Positions 55,940-64,000 of a stretch of DNA of 64,000 nt are shown here, in pieces; positions within the stretch are counted from its first letter, which is position 1; each line of letters starts with the position of its first letter. The DNA is from Bimuria novae-zelandiae CBS 107.79 (Eukaryota; Ascomycota; Dothideomycetes; Pleosporales; Didymosphaeriaceae), in assembly GCA_010015655.1 (NCBI GenBank), contig ML976687.1, positions 424,810 to 488,809 on the forward strand, read 5' to 3'. The notes under the pieces are model-generated. The model searched no databases and was not told the origin of the DNA. It worked only from the letters and a program-made list of their open reading frames with translations. The translations under genes and the position numbers were made by a program.

Positions 55940-58900
55940 TAGACGGTGAAGTACAGCACAAGGGCAATTAATAATAGATTAAAGCCCTAGTAGACTATAG
56001 AGCCAAAGCGAATTTCGTTAGTAGTAATCTAATAAAGCAGTTAGGGGTTGCAGTGACAATAATAAAAGGCAAACACTACGTGGCGCTAAATAGATAAGAC
56101 TTAGGCGTTCTGGGCCAGGTAAAGCTCCCCTACACTATTATAGATAGTCGCGGTAAAACCAAGAGCGATAGTTGCCTGTTTATAGTTAGTAATATTAGTA
56201 GATTCGACATAGTCCTAGGAATGCCCTGGCTAGTAGAATAGAACCCTATTATAAACTTCTATAATAAGACCATCCGCTTCGCCTATGGGAAGCGCAAATA
56301 GACTAAGATCTCTACTAAATTAGTAGAAGAGTTCGCCGGCACGGCTAAAAATATAGCAAATAACTATTTTATTATATATGCTACCCTAAAGGACACATTA
56401 AGAGGCCTACCTAGGACGTTACCTAAAGAATACTAGGGACGGTGGGAGGAAGCCTTCTTCGAAGAAGCCGCGAGCATCCTTGCCAACCATGGCCCCTACG
56501 AGATAAAGATTAATATCGAGGAAGGTAAGGAAGTGCCTTTTAGACCACTCTATAGTCTATTAGAGTTAGAGTTAGCAGTTCTGCGCGACTATATCTAGAA
56601 GAACCTTAAACAGGGCTTTATTTAACTATCGCGATCGAGCGCTAGGGCACTAATCCTTTTTATAAAGAAAAAGGATAGAGGCCTCTGCCTCTACGTCGAC
56701 TACAGGGGACTAAATGTAGTTATAATAAAGAACTAATACCTACTTCCCTTAATATAAGAATCCCTTAACTAACTAGGGGATGCCTAGATCTATACTAAAC
56801 TAGACCTAAGGGACGCCTACCACCGCGTTCGAATTAGGGCAGGAGATGAATAGAAGACGGCCTTCTAAACAAGGTATAGATAGTATAAATATATAGTAAT
56901 GCCTTTTAGCTTAATAAACGCGCCTGCGACCTTCTAAAGCCATATTAATAATACACTATTGGACCTTCTTAACATTTACTATATTATGTACCTCGACGAT
57001 ATCCTTATCTACTCTAAGACAAAGGAGGAACACATCTAGCACGTTTAAATAGTGCTAGAACGCCTTATTAAACGCTGGCTATACGCTAAACTGTCTAAAT
57101 GCGAATTCCACACACGTAAGGTGGGATACCTAGGCTTTATAGTATCCCTAGACAGCGTAGAGATAGAGGAGGACCGCGTCGCCTCTATAAAAGATTAGCC
57201 TAAACCAAACTTAGTCTAAGTAGTTAGGATCTTTCTTAGCTTTGCTAACTACTATTAAAGGTTTATAGAAGGATTCTCTCAAGTGGCGGCACCCCTTTAC
57301 GCCCTAATAAGAAGGCTAGAGGGAGCCACTAAGGGCAAACAGCGATAGAGACTTAAGGAATTAGTTATAATAAGCTTACTAAAGCAGGCTAAGGCCTCCT
57401 TTTACTAGCTAAAAGAGAGCTTTATGCGAGGGCCTTTGCTAGCCTACTTTAACCCTAAAAGACCCTTAAGAGTAGAAACTAACGCTTTAGGTTTTGCGAT
57501 CTTAGGTATCTTAAGCCAACCGCAACTAGACAAATATAAAAAGCTATAATAGCACCTAGTTGCTTTTTATTCGCGCAAGATAAACCAGGCAAAATAAAAC
57601 TATAACACGCATAATAGCAAGTTACTAGCAATTGTTAAAGCTTTTAAGTATTAGCGACACTACCTAGAGGGTGTTAGCAAGAAGGTTAAGCTTCTAACTA
57701 ACTATGCCAACCTGCAAGGGTTCATGTCTATAAAAGTCCTAACTAAATAGCAGGCAAGATGGGCCAAATAGCTTATAATATTTAATTTTAAAATTAAACA
57801 CTATTTAAGAAGGATAAATCCCGCTAATAGACCATCGTAGAGACCTAACTACAAGTTAGAGGAGGAAACAAGCTTAGGCGGGACAGGTAGTTCCTAGCAG
57901 AGACTTCTTAAGGCCCTACAGCATAAGTTATAGCTAAAAGGCGACGCTTTAGACGAAGTAGGCGTGGCAGGTAGCCTATAGCCACTAAAGCAGGCAGGAA
58001 GCCCTAGACTAGTAGTAGTAATAAGGGTTACTAGACCTAGAACGTTAGCGACTAAGGAGGCGGCGGTAAACAATTTAGTAAGCGCTTACCTTATAGTAGA
58101 GCTGTTAAAGAAAAATAGCTAGGGGGACGAAACTACAGAACAAATCCTCTAGTACCTCTAAGGGCCAGAGATAGCAAAGCCAGAATGGCTAAAGCGCTAG
58201 ATAATTAGACCGGCCAACCTATTACGGTACGAGAATAGGCTATACGTGCCACCTCTAATAAGGGTACACGTCCTTTAATAATGCCACGATAACCCCCTTA
58301 CGGGCTATTTTAGCTTCGCTAAGACCTTAGAGCTAGTGCTATAGGAGTTCTAGTAGCCTAGTGTCTAATAATACGTAAAGAACTATATCTAGACCTGTTA
58401 AGCGTGCTCTAAGGTAAAACCTATCTAATACGCAACGCACAGCTAACTTAATAGCCTACTAGTCCTAAGGGGCATCTAGAAGGACATCGCTATAAACATA
58501 ATAATAGATCTACCCAAGAGCAAATCTAGAGCCTATCGTTATATTAGCATCTTAGTAATTATTAACTAGTTTTCTAAGATAGCACACTACATCCCCACGC
58601 AAAAGGACCTAAAGGTAATAAAGCTAGCTAAGGTCTTTAGAAGAGAGGTTCTGCGCCTACACGGCCCTCTAAAGTTAATAGTTATAGATAGAGGCAGCCT
58701 ATTTATATTAGCTTATTAGAGCACCTTTACTTAATATTTAAAAACTAAGCAACTTCTCTCTACTGCCTTCTACCTATAGACAGACGGATAGACAGAACGA
58801 CAGAACCAAACGCTTAAATAGTACCTTTAAGTATTCTGCAACTACGAATAATCTAATTAGGTAGACCTTCTATTTAAAGCAGAATATTTATATAATAATA

Positions 58901-59835
58901 GTATCTATAGCTCTATAGGAGTGTCGCTATTTGTTGTAGTGTACGGCCTAAATCTACTAATAGTAGGCCTGCCCCGAGAAGTACAGCTACGCGGGTTAGT
59001 ACCTATAGTAAGGGCCAGAGTGGTAGTTCTAGCCTAGACTAGGACCTGGATAACCTAAGCGATCCTTAGGACACAAGCGTACCAGGCGACGTGGTACAAT
59101 AGGAAGCATAAGGCCTAAACCTTTATAGTAGGTGACATAGTATACCTCGACGCCTATAACATACGGTTAACTAAACCTAAAAAAAAACTTAACTACAAGT
59201 CCTAGGGTCCCTATAAGGTAAAACGGCGGATTAGTTAACAGGCATATAAGCTAGAGCTACTAAAGGACTTTAACATTTACCTAGTGTTCCATGTGTCTCT
59301 CCTAAACCAGGCAGCCCTAGAAGGACTACTATAATAAAAGCAAAGCCCGCCTAAGGTTATTATACCATAAGCAGGGGAGGATATATACCTAATTAAAGGA
59401 ATTAGATCTAGGGTACTCTAGGATAGAGAATAGCTATATAAAGTTAAGTAGAAAGAATATAATAGCGATAAGAACTAGTAGTTATCTGTAAAGGAGATTT
59501 TTAAAGGGGCGATAAAGTAGTTCCTAAAGGGCTTAGACAAGGAGACTAAAGGTCGCCCTAGACAAGAGCCCAAGAGGCGGGGTCGCCCCCCTAAAGAAAG
59601 AGGAAGACAGCACTTAATAGTAATTAGTAATAAATTACCCTAGAAAGTACACTTTATAGGCTGCGAAATACTAGAATAAACAAGGCAAAGGATTCTTAAA
59701 TAGACTAAAGACTAGAACAAGCTATCTAGGCCTATTTACGCCTCTCGGGGCCTAACAGAGGCTTATAAGCCTATTTAGACCGTACCTAACGCGATTATAG
59801 CTAACCGAAACCTAACCAAAACCGCCTAAAGGTAT
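55940..59835 (+). pseudogene. Gypsy-5 pol: protease, RT, RNase H, integrase, chromodomain-like end (degraded)
   Basis: Protease ALVDYRAKANFVSSNLIKQL (about 55985-56045) with VLGMPWLVE. RT: LILFIKKKDRGLCLYVDYRG (about 56650-56710), intact [15 protein letters not shown] (about 56990-57030), SKCEFHTRKVGYLGFIVS. RNase H with RVETNALGFAILG near 57470-57510. Integrase: an HH-CC end near 58260-58420, core IVIDRGSLFILAY near 58675, and FVVVYGLNLLIVGLPRE near 58930. A GPYKVKRRI..LLKDFNIYLVFHVSLL block (about 59205-59310) and YLIKGIRSRVLQDRE..YKVK.KEY (about 59385-59465) form a chromodomain-like end. Stops throughout. Confidence 0.8.
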
Positions 59836-59911
59836 AAAACGTGAATAAAATCCGGACACCATTAATAGGGGCAGGAATCCCTAGATTATACTAAATAACC
59901 CTGTTAATTAG

Positions 59912-60946
59912 TTAGGCGCTTAGACTTATAGGCTTACTAGAAAGTCTTTTAACTACCCTTACTTTTAATCTTCTTCTTTACTTCCTCCGCGAGGAAGTCT
60001 AGCGTAGCTAAGACACTAGCCTTAAACGCTAACTACCCTAAATTAGCATTAATAACCTAGGATTAGGGTTAAGGACTCTTACTAACTTAGGAGTAACCTT
60101 CTTACGCCTAGGGGTGAGAGCACTAGCAGTAACTAGGGAGGTTAGACTACCCCCCTCTATAGTAAAAGCTTTCCTCTTCCGCTTCTCCTTAACGGAGAGG
60201 CCTACTACCAGAATAATCTCCTTAGGAGGCTAGGTGTTATAACCCGAGTAGTAGGGGGTTAACGGGTTTCCGCAGAATTTAGATCTAGTGGCCTTATGCG
60301 ACTTAGTCCAGATAACCCTTAATTACACTAAATAACACTTATATAATAATATTGCTCTATTCCGTCTCTAGTACCTACGTAGTAGCCTTTACTAATACCT
60401 TATCTAATCTAGAGAGGTTAATCTCGTCGCATGTGTACGCATTAATTTGGCTCGAGTATAGCATAAGGGTAATTAAGGCACTTAACACGTTCTTTAAATT
60501 ATCTTTAGGTATCTGCTACTAATTAGCCTCGAAACCCCTACATAACCCTTAAAGCACTAACTTACCTACTAATAATCCTTACTATCGCTATAGCAGGCAT
60601 CGCAGCGGCAGATTAAATCGTAATCCTCTAAATCTATTAGGCTAAGATTAACATATACTGCCTTAGACTAGACACGACGTATCTCCTTAACCTAAAACTA
60701 GTAAAGCTTTATCTTCTTGTAATTAGACTACTTAAGGCTATCTAGGATAATAAAAAGGCAGGTATAGCATAGGTTAATAGTACTAATCGCGCTTACACGT
60801 GCCTTATTAACCAGGGCCTTAAGGATAGCGTTTACGGTACTTATAGTGCTAAATAGCGTAGGTATGTCTAGACAAAGTCTAAAGGTTGCTAAAGAGGGCA
60901 GTGGAGAAGTGATAAGTACAGGGACGACTTAACAGGCCTGCACCAG
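59912..60946 (-). pseudogene. Long antisense reading frame inside Gypsy-5 (unknown protein)
   Basis: On the minus strand a single frame of 345 codons is interrupted only by TAA/TAG, about twenty of them, each readable as mutated CAA/CAG. No internal frameshift is needed. From the 5' side: PSLATFRLCLDIPTLFSTIS, KALVNKARVSAISTINLCYT, a Cys-rich block DYDLICRCDACYSDSKDY (about 60620-60570). Next are RAILLYKCYLV, RVIWTKSHKATRSKFCGNPL (about 60320-60260) and a nuclear-signal-like SVKEKRKRKAF near 60190. A basic tail (TPRRKKVTPKLVRV, then RRRLKVRVVKRLSSKPI) follows. It starts in an uncertain place and ends with TAA at 59912-59914, just past the end of pol. Cys spacing hints at zinc binding but is not diagnostic. 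I do not recognise the family. Confidence 0.5.
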
Positions 60947-61235
60947 GTTAGTCTACCTTCACGACCCCTAAATTTGGAGCGGCTAGGTACCGAAATAGGG
61001 GGCATCTAGGGTCAGGCACCCTAGACTGCTATAGATTAGCTAGGTTGTACTTACGGGTTAGGGAGCCTCTAGGATAAGGTAAGCCGCCGAGTAGAGAGTA
61101 AGAATAAGGGTTTTAGGTCTTAGTGTAAGCCTAAGATTTAGCTTACGTTATTAGCTTACGTAATACGCGAGGCCTAATTAGGCTAGTTATTACGTGCTTA
61201 TTCTCGCGGTCGAGACCCTTAAAGAAAAGAGCCTT

Positions 61236-61408
61236 TGTCACGAGTCGTAGGTCGAGGGCCCTCGACGGCCCTAGTCCGCTCTAGACCGGCGCTATCCGGG
61301 CCTTCCGCCTATCTACTTCCCTCGCCGCAGCCCTTCTCTTCCCTCTCTAAGGGATCGCCTTAGTACTGTGGATAGACTGAGTCGCCCGTAGTCAGGGCGC
61401 TTTTTACA
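61236..61408 (+). repeat. Gypsy-5 3' LTR
   Basis: 173 bp, TGTCACGAGTCGTAGG to GCGCTTTTTACA. The palindrome is at 61251-61266. Preceded by a purine tract AAAGAAAAGAG (about 61221-61231). Confidence 0.9.
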
Positions 61409-64000
61409 CCTGCCTCTATTATAGTAAACAGGGCTACTTCGCCAAGGACTGTAAATGTTAAGAGACTAAAGTTAATATAACTAACCTCTTACGAGTAGCT
61501 ATAACTACTCTTATACTAGTAAAAGCTAATAAGGTAGATCTTACGTAAGAGATCCCGGAGCTAATAAAAGAAAAATAGGAGTAAAAGACCCTCCCTAAAT
61601 ATTAGATTTTTTAGTAATTAGTAAATAATACTTACTAGATATGCAATAGTGCGCAACACTAATTATCTTAGTGTAAGGCAAAGGTAATAGTCTAAGGGGC
61701 ACATGCATAGGACGCCTACTAGTTAGCGGAGAAACTACAGGGGCGCCCAAAACAGTACCTACGCCAGGTTACGATATAAGAATAGCATAAGTATACCAAG
61801 TAGTAGTAATGCACGCGCAAAGAATGCTAATAATACTTTAAAATTAAAGTTAAGGCCTCTTATTTTCTAAGAGGATTAGAATACTATAGGCTAAAGCTAA
61901 GCTAGTACAGCGTGCTTAATAATTACTATAAATACTTTTTAGCCTATTAAGCTAAGCACTATAAATAGAATAGTTAGTATTAATATTTTAATATTACCTG
62001 TAAGTTATATAGGTAATAGAAGTTTAAGACAGGCTAGTTCCCTTAGGGCCTAGACCCACGCGACACTAGCACGACGATAGGGAATACATAGTTAGGAAGG
62101 AATATAGACTACTTAATAATAAGATAAGACTAATATAATTTACAGTGCTTCGCGCACCTAAGCCTATAAGAAGAAATAGCTTCTTTTAATAGCTACTTAG
62201 AATATAATGTATTAGCCTAGAATAAATATCTTACTCTAAACTGCCTATAACATGGGAAATAGGGAGTATATAAGTCTAATATAATTAAAGAAATCTACGC
62301 ACTATATTAATAATAATATAAATAGTATAGAATTAAAGAAGTCTTAAAACTAGCCTAACTTAAGAGTTAAATCTAGGAGGTAGAGGCCTTATAGGGGACA
62401 CAAAACGAGTTAAAAGACTTAAAAAACTAAATTATTACTAGGTAATAAGCTATACTAGTAATAGTATAATTATTATAGCTTATTAAGTTAATACTTGCTA
62501 AGTTAAGAAACGCTTAATTAAGGATATTATAGTATATAAATATTATGTTATAGCACTTATTAACCTAGGGGCAGACGCATGTCTAATAGCCCTATAAATA
62601 GTAAAAAATATAATATACTATATTATAATAAAAAGATACTACTATAGATAGGACTTGCAGACGGGACCTAGTTATAAAAATATAGTAATAGTTAGCTACG
62701 CCTCGAGACGGCGCTAGTATAAGTTAATATAGAAGGCCTAGAGAGCTAACACGTCTTTACTATTACAGAAATAAGAGATATTAAAGCTATTATTAGATAT
62801 AAATAGCTAGAATAATATAATCTATAAATAGACTAGATTAAACGAACGATCCCCGAAACCCACTAGCAACGGCTTAGGTGAGCCCTGGCGGAAGGGAAAC
62901 TCCCCAACCTTAGGCGAGGAAAGGAAACCGACCATCTAAGATATAGGAAATATTAGTATGCAAGATAGACAGGATCTAGAAGCAACACCTAGGACAGGTA
63001 TACTGTATATAGGTCCGGGAAACCAGGATAGTTCCCGAGGACCTAGGTCTGCTAGAAGAATATAAGGAATTCGCAGACCTATTCGAAGAGCACGACGAGA
63101 CTATCCTGCCTAAACATAAGAAGTAGGATTACGAGATACTACTAGTAAAGGGAGCTAAGCTATAGCTAGAACGCCTAAGGCCCCTTACCTATAAATAAGA
63201 AAAAGAGTTAAAAGAGCTAATATAGAAGAATCTACGCTTAGGAAAGTAAAAACTTAGTGAAAGTCCTATAGCCTTCCCTATACTCTTTATTTAAAAGAAA
63301 GACGGCAGGCTGCGACTTTATATAAATTATAAATAGCTAAATACTATTATAGTTAAGAACTACTACTTATTACTACTAATAATAGAGCTTATAGATCGAC
63401 TCCGAGGAGCTAAGTAGTTTACAAAATTTAATATTTAGGATAGATTTTATAGGATTTAAATAGTAAAAAGCTATAAATAGAAGATAGCTTTCCGCACGCG
63501 ATATAGCCTCTTTAAGTATATAATTATACTAATAAGGCTAACTAATGCACTAGTAACCTTTTAAGAGCTAATAAATTAAGTATTATATAAATATTTAGAC
63601 GTATTCTGTACGGCGTATCTCGACGATATATTAATATACTTAAACAGAACACTAGAAGAATATAAGAAACATATTTATAAGGTATTAAAAAAGCTATAAG
63701 AGCATAGATTGCTCTTACACCTTAAGAAATATAAATTTTATATTACGGAAACGGAATATCTAGGATTTATAATATCCTAGGAAGGCGTTAAAATAGACCT
63801 AAAAAAATCGTAATAATAAAAGAATAATTATTACTAAAATTAGTAAAGGATATTTAATCTTTTTTAGGCTTTATTAACTTCTATCGTAAATTTATTAGGA
63901 ACTACTTAAAGGTTACCGCGTTATTAATAGAACTTATAAAGACAGGAAAATAGTAACCTCTATAGGAAGTAGAGAAGAGAGCTTTTAAATAGCTAAAGCG
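61409..64000 (+). pseudogene. Gypsy-4 gag end and pol (degraded, continues beyond the window)
   Basis: Resumes the zinc knuckle (CLYYSKQGYFAKDC across the TSD, Cys/His partly changed to Tyr). RT lies at 63000-63790: EYKEFADLFEEHDETILPKH (about 63055-63115), LFI.KKDGRLRLYINYK, FTKFNI.DRFYRI, then [17 protein letters not shown] near 63615-63660 with intact YLDD. KYKFYITETEYLGFIIS follows. From 63850, FLGFINFYRKFIRNYLK leads toward RNase H. The protease between 62500 and 62850 is only faintly visible. Stops frequent. Confidence 0.75.

Larger units (their letters stand above)
54224..61408 (+). mobile_element. Gypsy-5: Ty3/gypsy chromovirus nested in Gypsy-4, with a long antisense ORF
   Basis: Two 173-bp LTRs differing at about three positions, 5-bp duplications CCTGC (54219-54223 and 61409-61413). 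7185 bp. gag and pol on the plus strand. About 1.4 kb lies between the end of pol and the 3' LTR, occupied by a minus-strand reading frame. Confidence 0.9.
47713..64000 (+). mobile_element. Gypsy-4: Ty3/gypsy element, right end outside the window, containing Copia-2 and Gypsy-5
   Basis: Starts with TGTTACGGTCCAGAAGTCGA, LTR-like. gag is read in three pieces (about 48190-48365, 53484-54223 and 61409-61500) separated by Copia-2 and Gypsy-5. pol then runs off the end. Both nested elements have perfect target duplications within Gypsy-4 gag. The 3' LTR is not in the window, so the LTR length is unknown. Confidence 0.75.

Overview
The window looks like a transposon-packed, AT-rich accessory or pericentromeric/subtelomeric block of a filamentous ascomycete (Pezizomycotina). 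The reasons are: the repertoire (a Crypton with Ndc10-like and GCR1_C domains, a Mutator-like element, Fot1/Pogo elements, chromoviral Ty3/gypsy and Ty1/copia elements); a short GT-AG intron; fungus-specific hypothetical families; and the signature of repeat-induced point mutation (RIP). Nearly every transposon gene keeps its frame for long stretches but is broken by TAA/TAG, mostly where a glutamine codon is expected, and the two LTRs of an element differ almost only by C/T and G/A changes. I saw no rRNA, tRNA or CRISPR and no intact conserved housekeeping gene.

Layout. 1-5994: a Mutator-like element (MULE) with ~200-bp terminal inverted repeats; a 2.8-kb Crypton has inserted into its left repeat. 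5995-11950: a less RIP-affected island with two divergent, non-transposon genes. One is an F-box-like/nucleotidyltransferase-like gene on the minus strand, split by a 130-bp MITE. The other is a decayed PD-(D/E)XK nuclease-like gene on the plus strand. The pair is flanked by a ~92-bp inverted repeat. 11954-22446: a cluster of four complete and one partial Fot1/Pogo-like elements, two neighbouring pairs sharing a single TA target. It also holds a 277-bp MITE and a 0.9-kb SINE/LINE-like insertion. 22447-34327: a Ty3/gypsy chromovirus (Gypsy-1) with a complete Ty1/copia element (Copia-1) nested in its chromodomain. 35641-42486: a second chromovirus (Gypsy-2, minus strand) carrying an antisense reading frame between pol and the 3' LTR. 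42490-46825: a truncated Ty3/gypsy (Gypsy-3). 47713 to beyond 64000: a Ty3/gypsy element (Gypsy-4) holding a nested copia element (Copia-2, minus strand) and a nested chromovirus (Gypsy-5). Gypsy-5 also carries a long antisense reading frame beside its 3' LTR.

Four LTR elements (Gypsy-1, Copia-1, Gypsy-2 and Copia-2) and Gypsy-5 were delimited to the base by paired LTRs of equal length and matching 5-bp target duplications. This gives a clear relative order of insertion. The most unusual observations are the two antisense reading frames inside chromoviruses, the divergent nucleotidyltransferase-like/PD-(D/E)XK pair with a MITE in one partner, the Pogo cluster with shared TA sites, and a repeated double-hairpin module inside the SINE/LINE-like insertion. 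All protein assignments come from reading motifs by eye; no database search was possible.
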